Shown piece by piece: positions 34,821 to 45,116 of a stretch of 64,000 nt of DNA; the stretch's first letter is position 1; each line of letters opens with the position of its first letter. The notes beneath the pieces are model-generated. The model was given only the letters and a program-made list of their open reading frames with translations, made no database searches and was not told the origin of the DNA. The position numbers were made by a program, and so were the translations under genes. Origin of the DNA: Pseudomonas sp. MM213 (GTDB lineage: Bacteria > Pseudomonadota > Gammaproteobacteria > Pseudomonadales > Pseudomonadaceae); assembly GCF_020423045.1 (NCBI RefSeq), contig NZ_CP081943.1:744001-808000 (forward strand), given 5' to 3'.

Positions 34821-36584
34821 TCAATGCCCACCCACCACCATATGACTAAACGGCGCCACATAAGCCTGCAACGTCACCAACCCCCCCACCAGAATCGCCA
34901 GAATGACGGAATGGAAGAACACATAACGCAGAATTTCCCCCTCATGCCCATACCAACGCGTAGCAGTGGAAGCCACCACGATCGACTGCGCATCGACCAT
35001 CTTGCCCATGACCCCACCGGAACTGTTGGCAGCAGCCATCAACACCGGACTAAGCCCCAATTGCTCGGCCGTCACCCGCTGCAGCCCGCCGAACAGCACG
35101 TTGGACGCCGTGTCCGACCCAGTCAGCGCCACGCCGAGCCAGCCGAGCAAGGTGCCAAACATCGGGTAAAAGATACCCGTCGCAGCGAACGCCAGGCCCA
35201 TGGTCGCGTCCAGCCCCGAATAGCGGGTGAGGAAGCCGAGCGCGAGCATCGCGACGATGGTAATCAGCGAGTAACGCACGACCCAGATCGTGCGCAGATA
35301 GTGTTTGACCAACTGCGGGATGGAGTAACCCATCAATAGCCCACCAAAGATCGCCGCCAGCAAGATGCCGCTGCCGGTGCTGGTCAGCCAGGTGAACTTG
35401 TAGACTGCGTCCTCGGTTTTAGGCGCAGGCACCACCGGTGGGACCTTTTCGATTTGCTGGTGGATCGTGCCGAAGGTGACGACCGGCGCAAAGATCGGGT
35501 TCGCTTCGCGCAGCGGTTTGCCTTGGGGGTCGAGCTTGGCCGAGTGGGTCACGGGATCAATCGCCGGGCGGGTATCGAACAGGTTTTTGAAGCCTTGGGT
35601 ACCCCAGGCGAACACGAACACCGTGAGGATGATCCACGGCATCCACGCGCGCATGACCGCAGGCTTGGCATCGCTGGCGAAGGTCGCGCTGGCGATGGGT
35701 TTCTCGTCATGTTCTTCGGCTATTTTGGAGTTGTCGACGCGCCCGGACAGCGCGGCGGAGGTGTGCACGGTCGCGGGTTTCCACACCTTGAGAAAACCGG
35801 TGAGGCAGGCCATGGAAATCAGTGCGGCGATCACGTCCACCAGCATCGGCCCGTGATAGTTGGAGACCAGGAATTGCGGCACGGCGAAACTGACCCCGGC
35901 GACCAGGATGGCCGGCCAGATTTCCAGCATCTTGCGCCACCCGGCAAAGGCCCAGATCAACCAGAACGGCACGATCACCGAGAAAAACGGCAATTGCCGA
36001 CCGACCATCATCGACAGTTCCATTTCGTCCAGACCGGTCACTTTGGCCAGGGTAATGATCGGCGTGCCGAGGGCGCCGAACGCCACGGGCGCGGTGTTGG
36101 CGATCAACGCCAGGCCCGACGCCGCCAGCGGCGAGAAGCCCAGGCCAATCAGAATCGCGCCGGTCACCGCCACGGGTGTGCCGAAACCGGCAGCCCCTTC
36201 GAAGAAGGCACCGAAGCAGAAGGCAATCAGCAGCAGTTGCAGGCGGCGATCGTCGGTAATGCGCGCCAGCGAGTCCTGCAGCACTTTGAATGAGCCGTTT
36301 TCGGTAGTCAGCCGGTGCAGGAAGATGATGTTCAGCACAATCCAGCCAATTGGCAGCAAGCCGTTGGCGGCGCCGTAAAGGGCGGCCGAGCCTGCCATGT
36401 TCGCCGGCATGCCGAAGGCGAAAATCGCGATGACCAGCGCTGAGGCGAGGGCGAGCAAGGCCGCCAGATGGGCCTTGATGTGGAAAAAGGCCAGGGCTGC
36501 GAGCATCACCACGACCGGCACAGCGGCCATGATGGTTGAAATGACCGGGTTGCCGAACGGATCGTAGATTTGCTGCCAGACCAT
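34821..36584 (-). CDS. LctP family lactate/glycolate permease
   Basis: 587 residues from the ATG at 36582-36584, which has AGAGGTGG upstream; an open frame continues further but lacks conserved content. MVWQQIYDPFGNPVISTIMAAVP is the usual start of LldP/GlcA proteins, followed by about a dozen membrane helices, including CFGAFFEGAAGFGTPVAVTGAIL and the C-terminal SDTASNVLFGG. It imports lactate or glycolate by proton symport. Position upstream of glcDEFG suggests glycolate (GlcA-like), but composite repeat B lies between. Confidence 0.9.
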   Translation of the reverse strand: MVWQQIYDPFGNPVISTIMAAVPVVVMLAALAFFHIKAHLAALLALASALVIAIFAFGMPANMAGSAALYGAANGLLPIGWIVLNIIFLHRLTTENGSFKVLQDSLARITDDRRLQLLLIAFCFGAFFEGAAGFGTPVAVTGAILIGLGFSPLAASGLALIANTAPVAFGALGTPIITLAKVTGLDEMELSMMVGRQLPFFSVIVPFWLIWAFAGWRKMLEIWPAILVAGVSFAVPQFLVSNYHGPMLVDVIAALISMACLTGFLKVWKPATVHTSAALSGRVDNSKIAEEHDEKPIASATFASDAKPAVMRAWMPWIILTVFVFAWGTQGFKNLFDTRPAIDPVTHSAKLDPQGKPLREANPIFAPVVTFGTIHQQIEKVPPVVPAPKTEDAVYKFTWLTSTGSGILLAAIFGGLLMGYSIPQLVKHYLRTIWVVRYSLITIVAMLALGFLTRYSGLDATMGLAFAATGIFYPMFGTLLGWLGVALTGSDTASNVLFGGLQRVTAEQLGLSPVLMAAANSSGGVMGKMVDAQSIVVASTATRWYGHEGEILRYVFFHSVILAILVGGLVTLQAYVAPFSHMVVGGH

Positions 36585-36763
36585 GTTCCACCTCTGCTTT
36601 TTATTGTTGGGATTGCAGACCCCGAGGGGGCGGTGGCTTGTAGTATAGGTGGCATTACGCCGCTGTCTTGTGCCCCATAAATCACGCCTTTTGGCGGATG
36701 GGTCGAACTTGAAACAGGGACTGCAGATCGCCTTTACTGGATTCAATCACCCGGAGGAACGCG

Positions 36764-37003
36764 ATGATGACTGAGCGCCACATGGTTCATACGGAAACGC
36801 TGTCGAACGATTGCAGCATCAAGGTCAAGGCCGAGATCCTGCGAGACGGTTCGTTGGGAATGTTCATCGGGGTATACCGACCCGATGGCTCTGCCATTGA
36901 GGAGAATGATCACCCGGCGTTGCATTTTCTCGACATGGAGGCCGCGATGGAGTGGGGGATCGAGAAAGCCAAGGATATCGGCAATGGCCAGCGGACGTTA
37001 TAG
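36764..37003 (+). CDS. Small conserved protein of unknown function upstream of lexA2
   Basis: 79 residues, acidic, with a good GGAGGAA ribosome-binding site. The sequence (SIKVKAEILRDGSLGMFIGVYRPDGS, then LHFLDMEAAMEWGIEKAKDIG) suggests a small alpha/beta fold with a strand-rich first half. I do not recognise a characterised family. It is 100 bp upstream of lexA2, in the same direction, and has no visible LexA2-type operator of its own. Confidence 0.7.
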   Translation: MMTERHMVHTETLSNDCSIKVKAEILRDGSLGMFIGVYRPDGSAIEENDHPALHFLDMEAAMEWGIEKAKDIGNGQRTL

Positions 37004-37087
37004 GGGCTGACATCCGGATGTGCGGTATGCCGGGCCCCGTGATAAAGGGGAGCTGACTGGCGGGCCTTGCCATAAAAAAGCCAAAAG

Positions 37088-37101
37088 AGTACAAATGTAC
37101 T
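37088..37101. promoter_or_regulatory. LexA2-type operator touching the lexA2 start
   Basis: AGTACAAATGTACT is palindromic apart from its four central bases (AGTAC-N4-GTACT). This is the kind of GTAC-N4-GTAC/GTGC box known for the second LexA of pseudomonads, not the CTGT-N8-ACAG box of LexA1. It ends 2 bp before the ATG at 37104, so repressor binding would block transcription start and suggests a very short leader. Confidence 0.75.
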
Positions 37102-37103
37102 CC

Positions 37104-37712
37104 ATGACGACTTTAACTCCCCGCCGTACTGCCATCCTGACGTTTATCCGTGATCGAATCGCGGAGCACGGTCAGTCCCCGAGCCTCGCTGAAATCAGCG
37201 AGGCCTTTGGTTTCGCCTCCCGCAGCGTGGCGCGCAAGCATGTGCTGGCGCTGACCGAAGCCGGTTTTATCGAGGTCAATCCGCATCAGGCCCGAGGCAT
37301 TCGTTTGCTCGGGCAACCGGCGCGCCCCGAGCTGCTGGACATTCCGGTCCTCGGCCGGGTGGCGGCGGGGGCGCCGATCGGTGCCGATGCCGAGGTGCAC
37401 AGCCGCTTGCTGCTCGACCCGTCGATCTTCTCCCGGGTGCCGGATTACATGCTGCGGGTCCAGGGTGATTCGATGATCGAGGACGGCATCCTCGATGGCG
37501 ACCTGGTGGGCGTGCATCGCAATCCCGAAGCGCTCAATGGTCAGATCGTCGTGGCGCGGCTTGACGGCGAAGTGACCATCAAGCGTTTCGAGCGGGTCGG
37601 CGATGCTGTGCGCCTGTTGCCGCGCAACCCGGCCTATAAGCCGATCATCGTCGAGGCCGATCAGGACCTGGCCATCGAAGGGGTGTTCTGCGGTCTGGTG
37701 AGGCAAGGGTGA
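37104..37712 (+). CDS. lexA: LexA2 repressor of the ImuABC mutagenesis cassette
   Basis: 202 residues. N-terminal winged helix (TLTPRRTAILTFIRDRIAEHGQSPSLAEISEAFG), cleavage site Ala88-Gly89, catalytic Ser123 (GDSM) and Lys160 (VTIKRF), so RecA-stimulated autocleavage should work. The ATG at 37104 was chosen because an upstream in-frame ATG (37095) lies inside the operator. First gene of lexA2-imuA-imuB-dnaE2. Confidence 0.93.
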   Translation: MTTLTPRRTAILTFIRDRIAEHGQSPSLAEISEAFGFASRSVARKHVLALTEAGFIEVNPHQARGIRLLGQPARPELLDIPVLGRVAAGAPIGADAEVHSRLLLDPSIFSRVPDYMLRVQGDSMIEDGILDGDLVGVHRNPEALNGQIVVARLDGEVTIKRFERVGDAVRLLPRNPAYKPIIVEADQDLAIEGVFCGLVRQG

Positions 37713-38329
37713 TGGGCGCCGTCGTTGCGCTGGACACGCTGTTCAATGGCGGCCAGGTCTGGAAGGGTCGGCCTGCGCCACCAACGGTCAGCCCGCAACC
37801 CACCGGGCATGCGGCGCTGGATGCGGCGTTGCCCACTGGCGGCTGGCCGGAGGCGGCGCTGACCGAAATTCTCCTGGCCGGGCAGGGTGTCGGCGAGTTG
37901 CAACTGGTGTGGCCGGCGCTGGCGCGGTTGTCGGCGGCGGGTGAGCGCATCGTGCTGGTGGCACCGCCGTACGTGCCGTATCCGCAAGCCTGGCAGAACG
38001 CCGGGGTTGATCTGCGCCAGTTGTCGATAATCCAGGCCAGCGAGCGCGATGCGCTGTGGGCGGCGGAACAATGCCTGCGTTCGGGCAGTTGCGGCGCAGT
38101 GCTGTGCTGGCCGCACAAGGCGGATGACCGTGCCTTGCGGCGCTTGCAGGTGGCGGCGGAAACCGGCTCGACCCTGGCATTCGCCTACCGCTCGATCCAT
38201 GAAGCGATCAACCCGTCACCGGCCGCGCTGCGCATCGCCATCGATGCCAGGCCTGCGCAATTGCGCGTGCTCAAGTGCCGGGGCGGGTTGGCCCGCTCGG
38301 CGCCGATTGCCTTCCCTGTGGGGCATTGA
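37712..38329 (+). CDS. imuA: ImuA, RecA/SulA-like translesion synthesis accessory protein
   Basis: 205 residues. Start ATG overlaps the lexA2 stop by 1 bp (TGATG). GGQVWKGRPAPPTVSPQPTG and the following LPTGGWPEAALTEILLAGQGVGELQLVWPAL resemble RecA-like folds without a clear Walker A lysine, as in ImuA proteins. It is needed together with ImuB and DnaE2 for damage-induced mutagenesis in other bacteria. Followed 7 bp later by imuB. Confidence 0.9.
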   Translation: MGAVVALDTLFNGGQVWKGRPAPPTVSPQPTGHAALDAALPTGGWPEAALTEILLAGQGVGELQLVWPALARLSAAGERIVLVAPPYVPYPQAWQNAGVDLRQLSIIQASERDALWAAEQCLRSGSCGAVLCWPHKADDRALRRLQVAAETGSTLAFAYRSIHEAINPSPAALRIAIDARPAQLRVLKCRGGLARSAPIAFPVGH

Positions 38330-38336
38330 GGTTGCC

Positions 38337-39752
38337 ATGCGCTGGGTGTGCATTCTCTTCCCGCAATTGGCGCTGGACGCGGTACTGCGTCAGCGCCCCG
38401 ATCCCGATGAGCCGCTGGCGCTGCTGACCGGTCCGGCGCAGCGTCGGGTGTTGCAGGCGGTCAACGCTTCGGCGCGGGCGCTGGGCTTGCGCCCCGGCAT
38501 GTCGATGACCGCCGCGCAGGCCTTGAGCAAAGACTTTGTCACGGCGGAATACGACGCGGCCGAGATCGAGCACTGGCAGCAGTTTCTCGCGGCCTGGGCC
38601 TACCGCTTCAGCTCCCAGGTCAGCGTGCATTACCCACGTGCGGTGGTGTTTGAAATCGAGTCCAGCCTGGGACTGTTTGGCGACTGGCCGCAATTCGAAG
38701 CGCGCTTGCGCACCGAACTCGGCGAACTGGGCTTTCGTCATCGGATTGTTGCCGCGCCCAACCCGGTGGCGGCGCGGGTATTGGCCAATGCGTATGACGG
38801 TCTGGTGGTGCCGGACGCTCAAGCCTTGCAGCATCATCTTGGGCAATTGCCTGTCGACCGGATCGCTCTGGAGCCGGCAGTGGCCACGGCATTGTCGCGC
38901 ATGGGGTTGCGCACCTTGAGCCAGGTGCAGGCGTTACCGCGACAGAGCCTGGCGCGGCGTTTCGAGGCCCAGGTGCTCAAGCACCTGGACGCGCTGTCTG
39001 GCGAGCGACGGCTGGCGCTGGCGTTCTACCTGCCGCCGGACCGCTTCGATGTGCGCATCGAACTCAATTTCGACGTGCAATCCCATCAGGCGCTGCTGTT
39101 TCCGTTACGCCGGCTGACCGGCGATCTGTCGGCGTTCCTGTGCGGTCGCGACAGCGGTGTGCAGCGTTTTGACCTGCACCTGGAACATGCCGGCTTGCCG
39201 GACAGCGTGATCAAGGTCGGCCTGCTCAGCGCCGAGCGCGATCCGGCGATGCTCTTCGAACTGGCCCGAGGGCGGCTGGAACAGGTTCAGGTCGAGGCGC
39301 CGGTGCGCGGGTTTCGTTTGCGCGCCGAAGACTTGCCGGCCTTCGTTCCGCAGTATCAGGAACTGTTCGATGATCGCCCGCAGCAGTCCTTGCCCTGGGA
39401 GCAACTGCGCGAACGCTTGCGCGCGCGGCTGGGGGATGACGCGGTGCAGGGCTTGCGGTTCCAGGCCGATCACCGGCCGGAGTGCGCGTGGCAGGCCAGT
39501 GCCGAGAGCCAGCGCTGCGCGGTGATGCCTGGCGTGCAGCGTCCGGGCTGGTTGCTGACGGAGCCGCAAGCGGTACACGAAGGTTCGACGCGCATCCTTA
39601 TGGGCCCGGAGCGCATCGAGTCCGGTTGGTGGGACGGCGCCGATGTGCGCCGCGACTACTACCTGATCGAAACCCGTTCCGGCCAACAGGGCTGGGCCTA
39701 TCGTACGGTCGGTGAGGGCGGCCCGTTGTGGTTGCAGGGGTGGTTCGCATGA
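38337..39752 (+). CDS. imuB: ImuB, Y-family polymerase-like protein
   Basis: 471 residues from the ATG at 38337; the open frame upstream is a shadow of imu[22 protein letters not shown] at the start lacks the catalytic acidic residues of active Pol IV (an F-P-Q-L in place of D-x-D), as in other ImuB proteins, which serve as a bridge between DnaE2 and the sliding clamp. Ends with ATGA overlap into dnaE2. Confidence 0.93.
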   Translation: MRWVCILFPQLALDAVLRQRPDPDEPLALLTGPAQRRVLQAVNASARALGLRPGMSMTAAQALSKDFVTAEYDAAEIEHWQQFLAAWAYRFSSQVSVHYPRAVVFEIESSLGLFGDWPQFEARLRTELGELGFRHRIVAAPNPVAARVLANAYDGLVVPDAQALQHHLGQLPVDRIALEPAVATALSRMGLRTLSQVQALPRQSLARRFEAQVLKHLDALSGERRLALAFYLPPDRFDVRIELNFDVQSHQALLFPLRRLTGDLSAFLCGRDSGVQRFDLHLEHAGLPDSVIKVGLLSAERDPAMLFELARGRLEQVQVEAPVRGFRLRAEDLPAFVPQYQELFDDRPQQSLPWEQLRERLRARLGDDAVQGLRFQADHRPECAWQASAESQRCAVMPGVQRPGWLLTEPQAVHEGSTRILMGPERIESGWWDGADVRRDYYLIETRSGQQGWAYRTVGEGGPLWLQGWFA

Positions 39753-42700
39753 GCATTGATTATGCCGAGCTGCACTGCCTGTCGAACTTCAGTTTCCAGC
39801 GTGGCGCCTCCAGTGCCCTCGAACTTTTTCAGCGGGCGAAAAAACTGGGCTATCAGGCGCTGGCGATCACCGACGAATGCACGCTGGCGGGCATTGTCCG
39901 CGCCTGGCAAGCGGCCAAATCCGTGGAGCTGCCACTGATCATCGGCAGCGAAGTGCGCATCGAGAACGGTCCGAAACTGGTGCTGCTGGTGGAGAGCCTT
40001 GAGGGCTACCAAAACCTGTGCCGGCTGATTACCCGGGCGCGGCGTCGTTCGCAGAAAGGCCGGTATCAGGTGCTGCGGGAGGATTTCAGCGCGCCTTTGC
40101 CGGGGCTGTTGGCGTTGTGGGTGCCGGATGCGCCGGATGATTTTCAAACCGGTCACTGGCTGAAGCAAGCCTTCGCCGAGCGCCTGTGGCTGGCGGTCCA
40201 GTTACATCGCGGCCAGGACGATATCCGGCGATTGAGTGCGTTGATGACGTTGGCAAGGGAGCTGCGAATCCCGGCAGTGGCCAGCGGCGATGTGCACATG
40301 CACACGCGTGGGCGGCGCGCCTTGCAGGACACCATGACCGCAATCCGTCATCACCTGCCGGTGGCCGAGGCCGGGTTGCGCCTGCACCCCAACGGCGAAC
40401 GGCATCTGCGCAGCCTCGACGTGTTGCAATCGATCTACCCGCAAGCATTGCTCGATGAAACCTTGACCATCGCCCGGCGTTGCACCTTCGACCTTGGCCA
40501 GTTGCGATATCAGTATCCCCGCGAACTGGTGCCCGAAGGCCAGACGGCCTCGTCCTGGTTGCGTCATTTGACCGAAGAGGGGATCACATGGCGCTGGCCA
40601 AAAGGCCCGCAAGCCAAGGTGCTCAAACAGATCGACAAGGAACTGGAGCTGATTGCCGAACTGGGCTACGAAAGTTACTTCCTGACGGTTCACGACATCG
40701 TCCGGTTTGCTCGTGAGCAAAAAATCCTCTGTCAGGGCCGTGGTTCAGCCGCCAACTCGGCGGTGTGTTATGCCTTGGGAATCACGGAAATCGATCCGGA
40801 TCGCACCACGCTGTTGTTCGAGCGCTTTCTCTCCAAAGAGCGCAACGAGCCGCCGGACATCGACGTCGATTTCGAGCACGAGCGACGCGAAGAAGTCTTG
40901 CAGTACGTGTTCCAGCGTTATGGCCGGACCCGTGCGGCGTTGACGGCGGTGGTCAGCACCTACCACGCGGCCGGCGCGGTACGCGATGTGGCCAAGGCGT
41001 TGGGTTTGCCGCCGGACCAGGTCAATGCCCTGGCCGATTGCTGCGGCCACTGGAGTGATGAAACACCACCGGTGGAGCGCCTGCGTGAAGGCGGTTTCGA
41101 TCCCGAGAGCCCGGTGTTGCGCCGGGTGCTGAGCCTGACCGGGCAACTGATCGGTTTCCCCCGGCACCTGTCCCAGCACCCGGGTGGTTTCGTCATTTCC
41201 GAGCAACCGCTGGACAGTCTGGTGCCGGTGGAAAACGCCGCCATGGCCGAGCGCACCATCATCCAGTGGGACAAGGACGATCTGGACGCGGTCGGTTTGC
41301 TCAAGGTCGATATTCTTGCGCTGGGCATGCTCAGCGCCATCCGCCGCTGCTTTGATCTGCTGCGACGGCACCGCAACCTTGATTTAAGCCTGGCGACGAT
41401 CCCGTCCGAAGACCCGCAAACCTACGACATGATTGGTCATGCGGACACCATTGGCGTGTTCCAGATCGAGTCCCGGGCGCAGATGTCGATGCTGCCGAGG
41501 CTTAAACCCCGGAAGTTTTATGACCTGGTGATCGAAGTGGCGATCGTCAGGCCGGGGCCGATCCAGGGTGGCATGGTGCATCCGTACCTGCGACGGCGGA
41601 ACAAACAGGAGCCCGAGACTTACCCGTCTCCAGAACTGGAAGCGGTACTCAAGCGCACGCTCGGCGTACCGCTGTTCCAGGAGCAGGTGATGCAGATCGC
41701 CATCGTTGCTGCCGACTACAGCCCCGGTGAAGCCGATCAATTGCGCCGTTCCATGGCCGCCTGGAAACGCCATGGCGGACTGGAACCACATAAGGATCGC
41801 CTGGCCGCCGGAATGAAGAAAAACGGCTACACACCCGAATTCGCCGCGCAGATTTTCGAGCAGATCAAAGGCTTCGGCAGCTACGGATTTCCCGAGTCCC
41901 ACGCCGCCAGTTTTGCCTTGCTGACCTATGCCAGTTGCTGGTTGAAATGCCACGAACCGGCGGCCTTCGCCTGTGCGCTGATCAACAGCTGGCCCATGGG
42001 TTTCTACAGCCCGGACCAGATTCTGCAGGATGCGCGCCGGCATCATTTGCAGATCTGCCCGGTGGACGTGCGCGCCAGCGACTGGGATTGCAGCCTCGAA
42101 CCCGTCATCGGTGCGCAGCCGGCGATTCGCATGGGGCTGCGGATGATCAAGGGTTTTCGCGAAGACGATGCGCGGCGTATCGAAGCCGCGAGGTCCAAGG
42201 GGGCGTTTATCGACATCGCCGACCTCGGCGAACGGGCGCGGCTCGACGCCCGTACGCAGGAGCAACTGGCCGATGCCGGCGCGTTGCGTGGGCTGGCCGG
42301 TGATCGTCATCGAGCACGCTGGGAAGTGGCGGGGGTGCAGAAGCAATTGGGCTTGTTCGCCGGTTTGCCGAGCCAGGAAGAGGACGCGGTGGCATTGCCC
42401 AAACCCACGGTGGGCGAAGACCTGCTGGCGGATTACAACAGTCTCGGCACCACCCTCGGCCCGCATCCACTGGCCTTGTTGCGGGGTGAGTTGAAAGCCC
42501 GGCGCTGTCGCAGTTCGCGGGAGTTGCTGGACGTCGAGCATGGCCGCCCGGTCAGCGTCGCCGGGCTGGTGACCGGTCGGCAGCGTCCGGGCACGGCCAG
42601 TGGCGTGACTTTCGTCACCCTTGAAGACGAGTTCGGCAACGTCAACGTGGTGGTCTGGCGCGACCTGGCCGACCGGCAACGGCAGGTGTTGGTCGGCTCG

Positions 42701-42826
42701 CAGTTGCTCAAGGTCGACGGGCGCTGGGAGAAGGAAGGCGAGGTGCGGCATTTGATTGCCGGACGCTTGAGCGACCTGAGTCCGCTACTGGATGGCATCA
42801 ACGTACGCAGCCGGGATTTCCATTGA
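39749..42826 (+). CDS. dnaE2: Error-prone DNA polymerase III alpha subunit DnaE2 (ImuC)
   Basis: 1025 residues, usual for DnaE2 and shorter than DnaE1. PHP domain at the start ([18 protein letters not shown]), catalytic carboxylates in PDIDVDFEH (Asp372 and Asp374), finger motif [18 protein letters not shown], and a C-terminal OB domain ([13 protein letters not shown]). Translation is coupled to imuB by a 4-bp overlap. Induced under LexA2 control during DNA damage, it extends past lesions at the cost of fidelity. Confidence 0.96.
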   Translation: MSIDYAELHCLSNFSFQRGASSALELFQRAKKLGYQALAITDECTLAGIVRAWQAAKSVELPLIIGSEVRIENGPKLVLLVESLEGYQNLCRLITRARRRSQKGRYQVLREDFSAPLPGLLALWVPDAPDDFQTGHWLKQAFAERLWLAVQLHRGQDDIRRLSALMTLARELRIPAVASGDVHMHTRGRRALQDTMTAIRHHLPVAEAGLRLHPNGERHLRSLDVLQSIYPQALLDETLTIARRCTFDLGQLRYQYPRELVPEGQTASSWLRHLTEEGITWRWPKGPQAKVLKQIDKELELIAELGYESYFLTVHDIVRFAREQKILCQGRGSAANSAVCYALGITEIDPDRTTLLFERFLSKERNEPPDIDVDFEHERREEVLQYVFQRYGRTRAALTAVVSTYHAAGAVRDVAKALGLPPDQVNALADCCGHWSDETPPVERLREGGFDPESPVLRRVLSLTGQLIGFPRHLSQHPGGFVISEQPLDSLVPVENAAMAERTIIQWDKDDLDAVGLLKVDILALGMLSAIRRCFDLLRRHRNLDLSLATIPSEDPQTYDMIGHADTIGVFQIESRAQMSMLPRLKPRKFYDLVIEVAIVRPGPIQGGMVHPYLRRRNKQEPETYPSPELEAVLKRTLGVPLFQEQVMQIAIVAADYSPGEADQLRRSMAAWKRHGGLEPHKDRLAAGMKKNGYTPEFAAQIFEQIKGFGSYGFPESHAASFALLTYASCWLKCHEPAAFACALINSWPMGFYSPDQILQDARRHHLQICPVDVRASDWDCSLEPVIGAQPAIRMGLRMIKGFREDDARRIEAARSKGAFIDIADLGERARLDARTQEQLADAGALRGLAGDRHRARWEVAGVQKQLGLFAGLPSQEEDAVALPKPTVGEDLLADYNSLGTTLGPHPLALLRGELKARRCRSSRELLDVEHGRPVSVAGLVTGRQRPGTASGVTFVTLEDEFGNVNVVVWRDLADRQRQVLVGSQLLKVDGRWEKEGEVRHLIAGRLSDLSPLLDGINVRSRDFH

Positions 42827-42860
42827 AGGATCATGCCGTTAATTTTCTGCACAACACCGA

Positions 42861-42938
42861 ACCTGTAGGAGCCGGCTTGCTGGCGAAGCGGTGGTGGCCG
42901 TGATGACGCCATCGCCAGCAAGCCGGCTCCTACAGGTC
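42861..42938. repeat. REP doublet (BIME)
   Basis: Inverted REP units between the convergent dnaE2 and flavin-reductase genes, a position where such elements can act as terminators for both strands. Confidence 0.88.
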
Positions 42939-42953
42939 GTGGTGATTCTCTGA

Positions 42954-43616
42954 CTATTTAGCCTCTGGCCAAAACCGCTCGCCACCACCCGGCGCATCCG
43001 TCCACGCCTGCAACGACCGTGTCGGCAAATCGAAATAATCCCGCGTACGCGCGTACCCATGCCCACCCATTCGCCCGATCGCATCGAGCCCCAATTGATC
43101 GATGTACAGGGTTTTCGGGTCGATCAGTTCATCCCGCACATGCGCCATCAGCACTTCACCAAAAATAATCTCCCGCGACTGCCCGATGGACAGCGCCATC
43201 ATCCGTCGGCATTCCAGCGCCACGGGCGCCTCGCCGATCCGCGGGCATTTGACCGTGGTGCCGGGAATCGCAGTGAGTCCGGCGGCGGTCAGTTCGTCGA
43301 ACCCGGGAGCGAAAGGCACGGCGCAGACATTCATCGCTTCCACCAGCGCATCACTGACGATATTGACGGTGAATTCCTGATTGAGCTGGATATTGCGCGT
43401 AGTGTCTTTGGGGCTCTGGTCCCCATAGTTTTCCACGCCCAGTGCGAGGATCGGCGGGTCGGCGGACAGCGCATTGAAGAAGCTGAACGGCGCGGCGTTG
43501 ATCCGTCCTTCGCCATCAATCGTGGTGACCAGCGCGATGGGCCGAGGCACCACGCTGCCGATCAGAATCTTGTATTTGTCCCGCGCACTGAGGGTGCTGA
43601 AGTCGAAGCTTTGCAT
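42954..43616 (-). CDS. Flavin reductase family protein (DIM6/NTAB type)
   Basis: 220 residues. KYKILIGSVVPRPIALVTTIDGEGRINAAPFSFFNALSADPP is the FMN-binding start of this split-barrel family, and FGEVLMAHVRDELID is typical. Members deliver reduced flavin to oxygenases or reduce substrates directly. Last gene of a minus-strand operon, 12 bp after an amidohydrolase gene. No partner oxygenase is in the operon, so it may serve an enzyme encoded elsewhere, perhaps one of the LLM proteins (inference). Confidence 0.87.
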   Translation of the reverse strand: MQSFDFSTLSARDKYKILIGSVVPRPIALVTTIDGEGRINAAPFSFFNALSADPPILALGVENYGDQSPKDTTRNIQLNQEFTVNIVSDALVEAMNVCAVPFAPGFDELTAAGLTAIPGTTVKCPRIGEAPVALECRRMMALSIGQSREIIFGEVLMAHVRDELIDPKTLYIDQLGLDAIGRMGGHGYARTRDYFDLPTRSLQAWTDAPGGGERFWPEAK

Positions 43617-43628
43617 GGGCAGAAATCT

Positions 43629-45116
43629 CTAAGGAAGGGGATCAATCGCACTCAGCGGCGCTTGTGCGCTGTAGTCATCGGCGAACGGGATGGCCGGTTT
43701 GAACAGGCTTTTCCAGTCCGGTCGACCGAAGGCTCGATCGCTGTGGCTGCGCATCAGTGTTTCGAATTGTCGTTGGGCCTGGCGTTGCAGGGCGGGGTAG
43801 TCGGCGCCTTGAACCTGTCCGTCCTGCATCACGCAGCGGCCGTCGATGTAGCTGGCGATGCAGTCATCACCGCGTCCGGCCAGCACCAGGTTTTTCAAGG
43901 GATCGAACAGCGGCCCGAGGTGCAGGCCGCGAAGGCTGAATACCGTGATGTCGGCCTTGGCTCCCGGTGCCAGACGACCGATGTCGTCACGCCCCAACGC
44001 CTTGGCGCCCCCGAGCGTGGCCGCGTTGTAAAAATCCAGGGCGCTGGTCAGCGAACCGCCGCCCTCCATCAAGCGAGCGATGTTCAACCCCTGACGCATG
44101 TTCTCCAGCAGGTCCGCCGGCCAGGTGTCGGTGCCCAGCGCAAAGTTGATGCCCTTGGCCCGATAGCGTCCGAACGAGTTCAGCGCCTCGCCGTCCCGGG
44201 CAAACACCACCGGGCAATGCACCAGGCTCGCGCCGCCATCCACCAGCCGTTGCAGGTCTGCATCACCTTGGGTGTAAATGCCGTGGGGCAGCAGGCTGCG
44301 CGGGGTCAGCAGGTTCAACTGCTCCAGCCAGGCCAATGGCGAAGCGCCCCGCAACTGCTCGACCATCGCCACTTCGCCGAGGCCCTGACAGCAATGCAAG
44401 CGCATCGGCGCGTTCAGTTCGCGGCTCAGCGCGGCGGTGCGTTGCAGCAGCGCCGGGGTGCAGGTCTGGATGCGATCCGGCAGCAGCGCGCCGCGAATCA
44501 AACCGTCATGTGCACCGTCGAAATCCTGGAAAAAACGGGCCGCAGCGTCGAGCCCGGCCAGGCCCCGCGCTTCATCCCAGTGATGCCCGAGGCTGCCATC
44601 GGCGCGCCAATAACTCATGCCACTCATGTAGCAGGGCCCGAGGTAAGTCCGCAGCCCCAGCTCGGCCGCCACGCCAGCCACCGCAGCAAATTCGTCGTAG
44701 GTCTCGGCCCACTCGCGGTAATACATCGAGGTGATCGGCATGGCGGTGGTGATGCCGTTGCGGATCAGTTGCGTGAAGGCGTAGCGGTATTTGAAGACTT
44801 CTTCGTCCGCGCTGTAACTCTCCCGCGGACCTGCCGCCAGATAGTCCTCGGACCACATCCGTCCCATGTCGCGATCATCGCCGTTGTCCAGCGTCAGCAC
44901 CGTGGAATCGAGGTCGCCGAGTGCATCCAGATCGATGAAGCCGGGACCGATCAGCGCGTTGCCGTAATCAATCCACTGATCCACCGGCCCCGAATAACCA
45001 CGCCCGACAAACACAATGCGCGAGCCCTCGAACACCACTTCGCCGTCGCGCCACAGCACATGCTGCGTGCCGTCGAAGCCGACCACGCAGCTGCTTTTCA
45101 GGGCGATGCGCTTCAC
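43629..45116 (-). CDS. Amidohydrolase superfamily protein (chlorohydrolase/deaminase-like) lacking the first HxH motif
   Basis: 495 residues. C-terminal metal-site motifs are present: RLHCCQGLGEV, LLPHGIYTQGD, GTDTWPADLLENMR, and the closing block GRLAPGAKADITVF. The position of the metal-binding HxH after the first strand reads GPGFIDLDALGDLD, with no histidines. It overlaps the upstream amidohydrolase gene by 4 bp. Either the metal site is altered or the protein is a non-classical deaminase/hydrolase; I cannot assign a substrate. Confidence 0.8.
   Translation of the reverse strand: MKRIALKSSCVVGFDGTQHVLWRDGEVVFEGSRIVFVGRGYSGPVDQWIDYGNALIGPGFIDLDALGDLDSTVLTLDNGDDRDMGRMWSEDYLAAGPRESYSADEEVFKYRYAFTQLIRNGITTAMPITSMYYREWAETYDEFAAVAGVAAELGLRTYLGPCYMSGMSYWRADGSLGHHWDEARGLAGLDAAARFFQDFDGAHDGLIRGALLPDRIQTCTPALLQRTAALSRELNAPMRLHCCQGLGEVAMVEQLRGASPLAWLEQLNLLTPRSLLPHGIYTQGDADLQRLVDGGASLVHCPVVFARDGEALNSFGRYRAKGINFALGTDTWPADLLENMRQGLNIARLMEGGGSLTSALDFYNAATLGGAKALGRDDIGRLAPGAKADITVFSLRGLHLGPLFDPLKNLVLAGRGDDCIASYIDGRCVMQDGQVQGADYPALQRQAQRQFETLMRSHSDRAFGRPDWKSLFKPAIPFADDYSAQAPLSAIDPLP

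Noticed and set aside
38049..38336. Upstream extension of imuB
   Set aside because: It runs inside imuA in another frame; the ImuB protein starts at MRWVCILFP.
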